Shown here in pieces: positions 36,628 to 44,691 of a stretch of 64,000 nt of DNA. A program made the position numbers and the translations under genes. This DNA comes from Gloeocapsa sp. PCC 73106 (GTDB lineage Bacteria; Cyanobacteriota; Cyanobacteriia; Cyanobacteriales; Gloeocapsaceae): assembly GCF_000332035.1 (NCBI RefSeq), contig NZ_ALVY01000226.1, positions 35,662 through 99,661 of the forward strand. Direction: 5' to 3'. How positions within the stretch are numbered: the first letter of the stretch is position 1; each line of letters starts with the position of its first letter. The notes under the pieces were generated by a model. That model was not told the origin of the DNA and did no database searches. It saw only the letters and a list, made by a program, of their open reading frames with translations.

Positions 36628-37983
36628 TTAGGATAACCAAGAACGTCGCCAACTCAATATAGTCTCTAACCAAGGGTTTTCTTGTTTTTCAGGCCAGTTT
36701 AAAGCTGTTTGGTGTATGATTTGAGACATAGTAAAAGCAGGAAATTTAAAAGCTAATTGTTTGATATTTAGCTGAGTCTCCATGGCGATCGCCATAGATC
36801 CAATCATTTCTACTGCATCTACACCCACAAAATGCGCTCCTAATATTTGTCCGTTAGTTTTAATTATAATTTTACTTAATCCACTAGTTTGGTCTTTAAT
36901 TTGAGCTAAAGTTATATTGTGATAATAATTGTGTAAAATGTCAACCTTTTGACCATAGATTCTTCTAGCTTCTGCTTCGGTAAGACCAACACTAGCTAAC
37001 TGGGGTTGGGTAAAAACTACCTGGGGAATAGTGTGATAATCGGGGACTAACTTGCGCAGAATAAGAGCGTTGTTAACCGCAATTTTAGCTTGATATTGAG
37101 CTAACTGGACCGAAGCTTGCTCTGTAATTAATTCTCCACATGCGTAAATACGCGGGTTGCTAGTCTGTAAATACTTGTTGACGCTAATTTTTCTTTGGGT
37201 TAAATCAACGCCAATCCCTGCTAAATTTAAATCAGAGATATTGGGGGTAGAAATGGGAATAACTAGAATGTCATCGGTTTCTAACGCATGATCCCCCGCT
37301 TGTAACCATTTTTTACTGTCTATTTTCTTAATTTGTGTCACTGGAGAAGCGTTAAAGATTTTGATTCCTTGGACTTCTAATTTGGCTTGGAGAATTCTAG
37401 AAGCTTCGGGATCGAATTGGGGTAACAGTTGTGAGTCTTTGGTGATCAGAGTGATCTTTTTACCTTGGTTATTCAAACATTGTGCCATCTCTACCGCGTC
37501 AATAGCTGTACCAATGAGTGTTAATTCTGAGGGAATGTATTCTAAATCCTGTTTTTGCCAAAAATCTAGACTGGTAAGATAACTAACACTCTCTAAACCG
37601 TCGATAGGGGGTATGGTGGGATAAGAACCAGTAGCGATTAAATAAGTGCGCGATCGCAAACGGCGCTGTTGCACCACAAAAGCCAGAGAGGGTAAACGTA
37701 CGAATTCACCTTTTCCTATCACTATATCTATCCCTCCTGCGGCTAACTCAGCTAGATGTTTTTGCTGTGTCAGTGTTAATTCCCTAGCTAGATTTGACCC
37801 GTGTTTGAGTAAACTAGGGTTATGCAATAGAGTTAGTTGATAGAATTGTCGATTGAGCCAGATATCACACCCTTCTGAAGGGACTACCAAAGCCACACGA
37901 GCGGGAAATTTCTGTGCTTCTCTTGCGGCAGTTAATGCTTCTATACTGTCACCAATGATCACTAAATCATATTCTACGGTCAT
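36628..37983 (-). CDS. Lipoamide-dehydrogenase-like flavoprotein lacking catalytic motifs
   Basis: The 451-residue protein aligns in layout with E3/mercuric-reductase-type oxidoreductases: FAD domain, NAD domain and C-terminal dimer domain (TQPQLASVGLTEAEA). The redox-active CxxxxC after the first strand is absent (CDIWLNRQF has a single Cys), the FAD and NAD glycine motifs are degraded (IGDSIEA, IGTAIDA), and the C-terminal His-Glu pair is replaced in FPAFTMSQ. It therefore cannot be the E3 of the PDH complex. It may bind FAD or act in another way. It overlaps cobD by 17 bases. Confidence 0.8.
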   Translation of the reverse strand: MTVEYDLVIIGDSIEALTAAREAQKFPARVALVVPSEGCDIWLNRQFYQLTLLHNPSLLKHGSNLARELTLTQQKHLAELAAGGIDIVIGKGEFVRLPSLAFVVQQRRLRSRTYLIATGSYPTIPPIDGLESVSYLTSLDFWQKQDLEYIPSELTLIGTAIDAVEMAQCLNNQGKKITLITKDSQLLPQFDPEASRILQAKLEVQGIKIFNASPVTQIKKIDSKKWLQAGDHALETDDILVIPISTPNISDLNLAGIGVDLTQRKISVNKYLQTSNPRIYACGELITEQASVQLAQYQAKIAVNNALILRKLVPDYHTIPQVVFTQPQLASVGLTEAEARRIYGQKVDILHNYYHNITLAQIKDQTSGLSKIIIKTNGQILGAHFVGVDAVEMIGSMAIAMETQLNIKQLAFKFPAFTMSQIIHQTALNWPEKQENPWLETILSWRRSWLS

Positions 37984-39037
37984 CTGCTACTACTTGAGTT
38001 AAGGCGGTGAGTAATTTTTGATTGTTCTCTTTTGAGAGTATAGCGATACGAAAATAATTTTCTCCCAACTCGGGAAAACTGAGACAATCACGTATAAGTA
38101 TCTGATATTCTTTTAGTAGTATTTCTTGTAAGCTAGAACCCGGGATAGAGGTGTGAACGAGTAAAAAATTGGCACAACTAGGAAGGGGGTAGAATGGTGT
38201 TAAAGTTTGCAAAGAGCTAAAAACTTCTTCTCGCGTGGGCTTTAACCATAAGAGGGTTTTTTGAGCAAAGATTTTATCTTCTATCGCTGCCATGGCGGCG
38301 TGCACTGCTAGAGTGTTAATAGGCCAAGGATCCCGCCAGAGTTGCCAACGTCTGAGTCGATCAGGATGGGCGATCGCGTAGCCTATTCTTAAGCCCGGTA
38401 GACTATAAAATTTGGTCAACGAACGTAAAATCACCAAATTGGGGTAATCTGTCACCACATTAATCAAGCTTTGTTCTTCAGAAGACGGTAAAAAGTCCAT
38501 AAACGCTTCATCCACCACAACTAAAGCAAAAGCTTCTAGATAGGGTAAAATTTGTTCGCGTTGGAGTAATCTACCACTGGGATTATGGGGATTATTGAGT
38601 ATTAACCCTTGAGTTAAAGCGGGGTTAGCTTCTACTTTCCATTTTCCCGTTTTAACATCGAGTGGACAAGCATTGAGTTTGATGTTAAAAGTTTTCGCCG
38701 CGCGTAAATAGTCGCTAAAAGCAGGTGTCATGATGTGGGTAAGATCTAAATGGGATAACTCCCAAGCGGCCCAGGTGAGTAATTCGGCTGAACCATTCCC
38801 CGGTAAGATATATTCCGGGGGTAGTTGATGCCACCGGGCTAAAGCCTTAGTCAGTTCAGGATAAGCTGGATCTGGATAAGCTTTGACGCTATATATGTGA
38901 TCTTGGATCGCCTGAATTACGCTAAGGGGGGGACCTAGAGGATTAATACTAGCGGAAAAATCCAAAATCAAAGAGGTGGGACAGTTTGCGATCGAAGCTG
39001 CCCAATTTAAATTGCCTCCATGATTTGGTCTAGTCAC
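37967..39037 (-). CDS. cobD: Threonine-phosphate decarboxylase-like PLP enzyme (CobD/CobC)
   Basis: The 356-residue fold-I aminotransferase-like protein begins with HGGNLNWAAS and LDFSASINPLGPP, characteristic of CobD/CobC. The PLP Lys lies in SLTKFYSLPGLRIGYA. It makes aminopropanol phosphate for cobalamin or pseudocobalamin assembly. No other cobalamin genes are in the window; histidinol-phosphate aminotransferase is a less likely alternative. It lies 21 bases after hupB on the same strand. Confidence 0.88.
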   Translation of the reverse strand: MTRPNHGGNLNWAASIANCPTSLILDFSASINPLGPPLSVIQAIQDHIYSVKAYPDPAYPELTKALARWHQLPPEYILPGNGSAELLTWAAWELSHLDLTHIMTPAFSDYLRAAKTFNIKLNACPLDVKTGKWKVEANPALTQGLILNNPHNPSGRLLQREQILPYLEAFALVVVDEAFMDFLPSSEEQSLINVVTDYPNLVILRSLTKFYSLPGLRIGYAIAHPDRLRRWQLWRDPWPINTLAVHAAMAAIEDKIFAQKTLLWLKPTREEVFSSLQTLTPFYPLPSCANFLLVHTSIPGSSLQEILLKEYQILIRDCLSFPELGENYFRIAILSKENNQKLLTALTQVVADDRRI

Positions 39038-39058
39038 GATGGTTAATTTTAGTAATGA

Positions 39059-39346
39059 TTACTCATCTTTTGGTGGTGCAACCTTTTCTCGAAATTGTTT
39101 ACCCGCGGAAAAAGCGGGAACCTTGGTAGCAGGGATATCCATTTTTTCACCAGTCTTGGGGTTGCGTCCTTCTCTGGCTTTGCGTTCCCTTGATTCGAAG
39201 GAACCAAATCCCACTAGGGTTACTTTATCGCCTTCTGAGACTGCTTCCATAATCGTTTCAAAAGTGGCTGTAATTACGGCGTCTGCTTGTTTTTTAGTTA
39301 CCGTGGCCATTTTAGCAACTTGATCTACTAATTCGCCTTTATTCAT
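39059..39346 (-). CDS. hup: HU-family DNA-binding protein
   Basis: The 95-residue product is a canonical HU: MNKGELVDQVAKMATVTKK, then VTLVGFGSFESRERKAREG and the DNA-binding beta arm RNPKTGEKMDIPATKVPAF. HU dimers bend and compact nucleoid DNA. TAGGAGAC lies just upstream of the start. It precedes cobD. Confidence 0.97.
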   Translation of the reverse strand: MNKGELVDQVAKMATVTKKQADAVITATFETIMEAVSEGDKVTLVGFGSFESRERKAREGRNPKTGEKMDIPATKVPAFSAGKQFREKVAPPKDE

Positions 39347-39669
39347 GTTTTAGTCTCCTAATTGATTAAAAAAAATGAGTCTTGTTTGAGCATAAATCGC
39401 TGAAATAACCATAGACTCAATGTTTCACTGCAATATTCTAATCTTTGTCTGACACTTATGGATCGCTGAAAGCTTGATTTTAACTGAATTAGAGAGAGAT
39501 CTTAACTTTTAAAATTAGCAGTAAATGGCTGAAAGCTTTTAAATACATGGTATTTGCTCTTTTTATGCTACTTAACATTTAAGTATTGATTATGTGTTAA
39601 AAATAGTAACAGAAACTAGGGTTCAAGGATGCGATGGGTTGTCTGGAGCGCGATCGCCTGAGCTAGGGC

Positions 39670-39698
39670 TTGACAATACCAAAGTTTTTTGCTATACT
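39670..39698 (+). promoter_or_regulatory. Strong sigma-70-type promoter with no adjacent gene
   Basis: TTGACA (39670-39675) and TATACT (39693-39698) are separated by exactly 17 bases. The next gene is the broken hsdS at 39907, so the leader would be about 200 bases and would contain the dispersed repeat. Confidence 0.6.
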
Positions 39699-39759
39699 TT
39701 CAGTACAATGGAAATATGTGCGCGCCTACGAATGACTTCCCAAAAAGTTTAAATCCCCC

Positions 39760-39840
39760 AAACTAAATAAAGACCACACCATCAATGAGCGATCCCGCAG
39801 GGTTCTGCCTTCGGCAGCACGCCTTTACCAAATCGGTATA
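39760..39840 (+). repeat. 80-bp dispersed palindromic repeat, copy 1
   Basis: Begins AAACTAAATAAAGACC and includes CTGCCTTCGGCAG, a hairpin-forming core, then CACGCCTTTACCAAATCGG. A second copy is at 46704-46785 with few differences. The two copies lie near opposite ends of the accessory island. Confidence 0.9.
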
Positions 39841-39906
39841 GAGGGGATTAAGATGGTTTGAAGGAGCGATCGGGGGTAATTTGAATGTTTTAAAGGAGTT
39901 TTTGGG

Positions 39907-40440
39907 ATGAGGAAATTACCAAAATCAAGGTGGAGTTATGAAAGCTTAGATAAACTCTGTGAAATAGTTATCGGACGAACCCCATCCCGTTCAGAACCTA
40001 AATATTGGGGAAAAGGTAATTACTGGCTTAGTATTGCTGATATGGGAAAGAATAAAGAACTTACCACCACAAAAGAGACTATTACTGATGAGGGTGCAGA
40101 TGTTTGTGGTAAACGTCTTGTAACCCCAGGTACAATAGTTTTTTCCTTCAAGTTGTCCATTGGAAAAGTAGGGATTATCGGTTGTCCCATGTTTACCAAT
40201 GAAGCAATTGCAGCACTTCCCATCAAGGATGAATCTATTCTTAACAATAATTATCTTTACTATATATTAGGATCATTAGACCTGACAGAAGAATGCGACC
40301 GCGCAGTAAAGGGAAGAACACTAAATAAAAGTAAGTTAGCTAAGATTCAAATTTAAAAAGCTTTCCTGTTGTTTTACCTCCTCTTAACTTACAGCAAGAA
40401 TATACTCAGTTTGTTAAACAAATTAATCTTACTAAAAACC
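39907..40440 (+). pseudogene. hsdS: Type I restriction specificity subunit (hsdS), truncated and frameshifted
   Basis: The first 149 codons form a normal target-recognition domain (WSYESLDKLCEIVIGRTPSR, then GNYWLSIADM, and TIVFSFKLSIGKVGI). The frame stops at 40356, but the next 70 bases in another frame continue the family pattern (LPPLNLQQEYTQFVKQI). The ISAs1 end follows at 40440 and removes the rest. A whole HsdS has two such domains (about 400 residues). No hsdM or hsdR is present, so this is a relic. Confidence 0.85.
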
Positions 40441-41592
40441 AGGGCTATTTCGTTCTAGATGTTATAATCTCTATGTTAAACTAGAACCAAATTAAATAAA
40501 TGAGTGAAATTGCTATTCTCAAAGCTTTTGAGGGAATGCCAGATGAGCGACGAAAACAAGGAACTAGACATTCGCTACAGTTATGTTTAGCTTTGTTTAC
40601 ACTTGCAGTAGCGGCAGGGAATCATGGGTTCTTGGCTTTCTTGAGATTGGCTAAAATATCATCATGACGAGTTAAAAGACTTGTTCAATGTTGAACGTAT
40701 TCCCTCATATAGTGCCATTAGAAGAGTATTGCTAAGGGTGAATTATCCCGATTATGCTTCTAGATTAGCCGACTTTTTTGGTGTCAAGCCAGAAATAGGT
40801 GAGACGATAAGCCTTGACGGAAAAACCTTAAAAGGTTCTTATTTAGTGCAAGAAGATAACCCAGAGAGCGAACCACATCCTGCCGTAATTTTAGTCACTG
40901 CTTATGTAGTAGAAAGAGGCTTAATCTTGCCTCCTCTTCAGGTGGATTACGGAAGTAACGAAATTACTGCTTTACCTGAGTTAATCAAAAAGCTGGCTGT
41001 CACAGGAGTTGTATTTTCCTTTGATGCTATCAACACACAAAAAAACACTTCAGACAATTATTTCTACCTCAAACCATTATTTAGCAGCGGTAAAAGCTAA
41101 TCAACCCAAACTCTACAGTCAGATTAGTGAATCTTTTCAAGGGATTGAGTCTCATTTTGAAGTAAATAAGGGGCATGGGCGAACAGAAAAACGTTTGGTA
41201 GAGATAATGCCAGTTCAGGAGCAAGATTATCCCGATTGGTGCGACATAAGCACAATTATCCGAGTCACTAGACAAAGAAGATGCCGCGAGCGCTCATGTG
41301 AAGAAACTTGTTACTACATTTCAGACTTAGAGGAATCTGCCCAATCTTTTGCTCAAAGAATCCGTGGTTATTGGGGTGTAGAAAATTGTGTTCATTATGT
41401 TAGAGATGTAACTTTTGGTGAAGATAATTCTCGTATTCGTACAGGCTCTCTTCCTAATTTATGGGCAATTACTAGGAATTTAGCCATTAATCTAGATCGA
41501 GAAGCAGGATTTACGAACATGGCTCAAGCTAAACGATTATGTAGTTATGGTTTTAAGCACATTTTAGCTCTTTTTAGAACGAAATAGCCCTG
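40440..41592 (+). mobile_element. ISAs1-family insertion sequence, copy 1 (inactive)
   Basis: The element is bounded by inverted ends CAGGGCTATTTCGTTCTA (40440-40457) and the matching TAGAACGAAATAGCCCTG (41575-41592). No target duplication is seen: the left flank is ACTAAAAAC, the right GAATTACC. It lies between a broken hsdS and an IS630 scrap, so a later rearrangement or a deletion beside it is likely. Confidence 0.88.
40501..41587 (+). pseudogene. ISAs1-family transposase with two frameshifts
   Basis: Three frame segments join into one transposase: 40501-40640, about 40650-41045, and 41046-41587. It has the N-terminal RRKQGTRHSLQLCLALF region, SLDGKTLKGS (first catalytic Asp) and RGYWGVENCVHYVRDVTFGED near the end (catalytic Glu). 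One frameshift is a one-base insertion near 40637-40642, seen by comparison with copy 3; the other is a base lost in the A run at 41039-41045. A sequencing error in the A run is possible, but the first shift is not at a homopolymer. Confidence 0.85.
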
Positions 41593-41596
41593 GAAT

Positions 41597-41768
41597 TACC
41601 CCCTTGACGTTTTGGACTAATATCTCCTGTCTGTTGCTCTTGTTTTAGCAATTTTTGAACAAAGCTTTTGGCTACATAAAAAAGTTTAGCCAGGTTCCTA
41701 ATAGAGATTTTTTCTTGTTTATATACTTCGATAATCTTTTTTCTCAAATCAATAGAATAGGGTTGCAT
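41597..41768 (-). pseudogene. IS630-family transposase, N-terminal fragment
   Basis: From ATG 41768 the frame gives MQPYSIDLRKKIIEVY and a helix-turn-helix (SIRNLAKLFYVAKSFVQKLL), the standard opening of IS630-type transposases. It then runs into the end of the ISAs1 element after about 55 codons. The catalytic domain is missing. Confidence 0.8.
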
Positions 41769-41840
41769 TGACTCTTGAGCGGTTTTTTTAAGTTTATAAC
41801 CACTCATTGTACCTACTTTTTTCAGGTAAAGGCAATTGCC

Positions 41841-41900
41841 CTTTGAGTTTAGCGATCGCCTTTTGAGTTTAACGATCGCCTTTCGAGTTTAGCGATCACC
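41841..41900 (+). repeat. Three tandem 20-bp units containing HIP1-like cores
   Basis: Units CTTTGAGTTTAGCGATCGCC, TTTTGAGTTTAACGATCGCC and TTTCGAGTTTAGCGATCACC follow each other exactly. There are no spacers, so this is a tandem repeat, not a CRISPR array. Confidence 0.92.
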
Positions 41901-41929
41901 GTCACTGTACCTCATGAGTCCAAAAAACG

Positions 41930-42213
41930 CTATATTATATTTCTGACCTCGATGAATCGGCGATCGCTTTGGCCAGGAGCATTCGTGGTCATTGGGGGGT
42001 AGAAAATCGGGTTCACTATGTTAGAGATGTTACGTTTGGAGAAGATCGTTCTCGAATCCGTACGGGATTTTTGCCTGATTTATGGGCGATCGCCCGTAAC
42101 TTGGCTATTAATCTTTACCGCGATGCTGGTTTTACCAATATGGCTCAAGCTCAACGATTCTGCTGTTATGGTCTCAAGCACATTTTAGCTCTTTTTAGAA
42201 TGAAATAGCCCTG
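41930..42213 (+). pseudogene. ISAs1-family element, copy 2: 3' remnant
   Basis: About 93 codons of the transposase C-terminus survive (YISDLDESA, RGHWGVENRVHYVRDVTFGED, then NMAQAQRFCCYGLKHILALF), followed by an intact right end AGAATGAAATAGCCCTG. It is about 80 percent identical by eye to copy 1, so it is an older or separate insertion. It contains HIP1 sites, which copy 1 lacks. Confidence 0.85.
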
Positions 42214-42325
42214 CTGAATATTTGTCTCAATTTAAATTGTCTTGTTAATGCTACTTCTTGATGCAATTTACAGAAATTTTGTTGCTTAATCCTTTTAGTA
42301 CTTCTATGAAACGGGAAGTAGATAT

Positions 42326-42369
42326 CAAACCTATACAGTTGAGTATTTTTGACTTAATGGATAGGTTTG
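42326..42369. repeat. Hairpin repeat related to the one at 2368-2404
   Basis: CAAACCTAT and ATAGGTTTG pair over a 26-base loop. The left arm plus loop (AAACCTATACAGTTGAGTAT) resembles AAACCTACTCAGTTAAGCAT at 2366, about 19 of 24 positions over the longer stretch. It is upstream of the metalloprotease gene. Confidence 0.55.
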
Positions 42370-42486
42370 AGTAGATTCTATAGAGCGGATAATCCCAGCC
42401 TCTTTGATTCCAGAAGTTCTTTTCCACTCATTTCTCTGGGATGGCATTTATTATAAAAATAATATTTCACTTCTTGAGGAGGGTAT

Positions 42487-44229
42487 ATGGTACGTGCATT
42501 GTCAAGGTTCATGCGGATCATAAAGCCTGCTAGAGTTCCTATCATTTTATTTATAGGTACAATTTTTCTAATATTTTCATTAGGTGCTGTAGCTCAGGAT
42601 CGTGTAGGTTCTACTTCACAGCCACTTACTACGACATCAGATGCAACTGATTGGACAACTCAAAATAATGAAGTACCAGTCTGTTGGGAGACTCCCGGAT
42701 ATGACCGCGAAAAGGATATTGTTAGGAATGCTGTCAGCAACACCTGGGAATGGCACGCTAATATTCGCTTTACTGGTTGGTACGCCTGTCCGACTGAAGT
42801 TGGCATCGGTGGAAGTGGAACTGTTAGAAATGTTCGTATTCGCATTCATGCTCAGGATACTAGCAATGCTGGTGCGGGTGGATCCGCTAGAGTGGGAACT
42901 GCTGCGCTTAGCAGTGCTGAAGACAATAACCCAGGAGTTAATTTAAGTTTCAATCCTGATGGTACTGCTGATGAAGGACGGGTTGAATATATTGCGGTTC
43001 ATGAATTTGGTCACGTCCTGGGATTTATTCACGAACAGGACGCTCCAGGAAATGAGGGACCTGCTAAATGTAATCAGAGTGTCGATTCTGATGCGAATCC
43101 TATTCCTATAACAGGATATGATCGCGACTCTGTTATGAACTATTGCAACAGAGATGGAAACATGACGGGTTACTTAACCGATGTTGATATTGCAGGAGTT
43201 CAAAAAGTCTATGGTGTTCGCAAACAAAATGTTGCGACTTTAAATCCCTGTGCTTCTGCTCCACTCAAAGGGATGGCATCTCTTGCCGCTCCGTGGAACA
43301 ATGGTGGATTAGCTTCCATTGCTGTTTATCCATCAGATGGAACGAGCTTTCCTGGTTGGACTCAGTGGGTTGATCGGGATGGTGGATGGGGAGACGAAGT
43401 CAAATGGACATCGGGCGATTTCAATGGAGATGGAAAATTCGACATTGGAGCTATCTGGAACAATAATGGCTCTAACGTCCTAACTACGCGGCTATCAACC
43501 GGAAGCACTTTTACTCATGAGCATTGGCTTTTAAATGGCGGAGGTTGGATAAACACTACTGCTTGGATGGCTGGAGACTTTAATGGAGACGGTAAATCAG
43601 ATATAGCAGGGGCTTGGAACAACAATGGTCTAGCGTCCATTGCTGTCTATCCATCAGATGGAACGAGCTTTCCTGGTTGGACTCAATGGACTGATCGTGA
43701 CGGTGGCTGGGGCAACACCGTCAGGTGGATGGCTGGAGATTTCAATGGAGACGGAAAAACTGATGTTGGTGCTGCATGGAACAATGATGGGATAACCACT
43801 CTGACCGTGCGTTTATCTCAGGGGGATAAGTTCAGCCATGTCCACTGGAGAGAAAATGCCGGACGTTGGTGGGACTCGGCTATTTTCGTTGCTGGCGATT
43901 TTAACGGTGATGGTCTCGATGATATTGCTCAACTATGGAACGATATGGGTCTTACTTCGATCAAAGTATCGCTCTCCAACGGTTCACAATTCCAGGTACC
44001 CGTCGATTGGAGCAAGCGTGATGGGGGTTGGGGAGGAATCATCCGTTGGATTTCAGGAGATTTCAACGGAGACGGTCGCACTGATATCGCTGCTATTTGG
44101 AATAATGGCGGTACCAATACAATAACTGTACGTGCGTCTGACGGAGCAAAGTTCACTCATGCTCACTGGGCGACTAATGCGGGTGGATGGATAGACAGCA
44201 CTGCTTGGTGCGCTGGTAAATTTCAATAG
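42487..44229 (+). CDS. Exported astacin-like metalloprotease with FG-GAP/VCBS-type repeats
   Basis: The 580-residue protein has an N-terminal signal or anchor helix (about 18-36). Its catalytic domain contains HEFGHVLGFIHEQ (zinc His at 172, 176 and 182) and the SVMNY Met-turn at 215-219, the signature of M12A/matrixin-like metzincins. From about residue 255 to the end come repeated units with GDFNGDGKxDI, the calcium-binding FG-GAP/VCBS motif of beta-propellers. It is probably secreted and acts on peptides or matrix outside the cell. GAGGAGGG precedes the ATG. It lies in the HIP1-free island, so it was probably acquired. Confidence 0.88.
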   Translation: MVRALSRFMRIIKPARVPIILFIGTIFLIFSLGAVAQDRVGSTSQPLTTTSDATDWTTQNNEVPVCWETPGYDREKDIVRNAVSNTWEWHANIRFTGWYACPTEVGIGGSGTVRNVRIRIHAQDTSNAGAGGSARVGTAALSSAEDNNPGVNLSFNPDGTADEGRVEYIAVHEFGHVLGFIHEQDAPGNEGPAKCNQSVDSDANPIPITGYDRDSVMNYCNRDGNMTGYLTDVDIAGVQKVYGVRKQNVATLNPCASAPLKGMASLAAPWNNGGLASIAVYPSDGTSFPGWTQWVDRDGGWGDEVKWTSGDFNGDGKFDIGAIWNNNGSNVLTTRLSTGSTFTHEHWLLNGGGWINTTAWMAGDFNGDGKSDIAGAWNNNGLASIAVYPSDGTSFPGWTQWTDRDGGWGNTVRWMAGDFNGDGKTDVGAAWNNDGITTLTVRLSQGDKFSHVHWRENAGRWWDSAIFVAGDFNGDGLDDIAQLWNDMGLTSIKVSLSNGSQFQVPVDWSKRDGGWGGIIRWISGDFNGDGRTDIAAIWNNGGTNTITVRASDGAKFTHAHWATNAGGWIDSTAWCAGKFQ

Positions 44230-44340
44230 GGCACAAAGAAAGAGGATTTTGAAGAGCTAGGGGTAAACCTAGCGGTGCGATGTAGAAGTAGAATATCAGA
44301 GAAGTATAACTTCCCTCAATTGTTTATTCTGGTTGGATTT

Positions 44341-44362
44341 TGACGGGGTTGTCACCCCGTCA
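44341..44362. terminator. Perfect 9-bp hairpin after the metalloprotease gene
   Basis: TGACGGGGT-TGTC-ACCCCGTCA. It is GC-rich and tightly looped but has no T run, so terminator function is uncertain. It lies about 110 bases after the protease stop. Confidence 0.5.
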
Positions 44363-44535
44363 GCTCAGAAACCTATCGCGACTATCTTCATCACCAAAAA
44401 AAATTCTTAATTGTAATATGCTAATCATCTCCCTAAATTTTTCGCTCTCTTTAAAAGAGGATAAGGTTTATGATGGGATGTTTTTTTTTACTGATATGAT
44501 TATTGAGGGATTTGGAAAAAGATAAGGACTTTAAG

Positions 44536-44582
44536 CGCCGATTCAAGCTTTCCAGTTTATGCACTTTAGGCTTGAATCGGCG
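44536..44582. repeat. Long perfect inverted repeat, 13-bp arms
   Basis: CGCCGATTCAAGC at 44536-44548 and GCTTGAATCGGCG at 44570-44582 enclose 21 bases. It is the strongest hairpin I saw in the island and is not followed by T residues. It could be an RNA structure, a recombination site or a small mobile-element end. Confidence 0.75.
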
Positions 44583-44691
44583 GTATCAAACAGCTAAAAG
44601 TTTTACCGATGGTAAGACCTTAGTGAATCGCACTTTCTACCTTATCGCATTTGTAAACAAAGAACATTTGTAACTAAAAGGATGAACTAAA

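Larger units (their letters stand above)
39347..39906. other. Intergenic region at the left edge of the accessory island
   Basis: This 560-base gap contains the upstream region of hup, an isolated strong promoter at 39670-39698, and a dispersed repeat at 39760-39840. No coding frame is credible apart from a 14-codon frame starting at about 39708. Confidence 0.6.
44230..44691. other. Gap with two strong hairpins, no clear gene
   Basis: The 462-base gap between the protease and the Gly-rich protein gene contains perfect inverted repeats at 44341-44362 and 44536-44582. A 61-codon frame at 44340-44525 starts inside the first hairpin and has no protein-like features; I do not call it. AAGGATG is just upstream of the next gene. 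Confidence 0.55.

Noticed and set aside
39907..40440. Functional type I restriction-modification locus
   Set aside because: Only one recognition domain of hsdS survives, frameshifted and cut by an IS; hsdM and hsdR are missing.
40637..41045. Programmed frameshifting in the ISAs1 transposase
   Set aside because: The first shift is an inserted base with no slippery heptamer, seen against copy 3. The A run at the second could slip but needs two events for one protein, so decay is simpler.
41841..41900. Possible CRISPR array
   Set aside because: The three 20-base units abut each other with no spacers, and no cas gene is in the window.
42637..42946. Several frames on both strands within the metalloprotease gene
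   Set aside because: The protease has clear motifs in its own frame; the others are shadows of its coding sequence.
44340..44525. A 61-codon gene between the protease and Gly-rich genes
   Set aside because: Its start lies inside a hairpin, there is no ribosome site, and the predicted product has no recognisable features.
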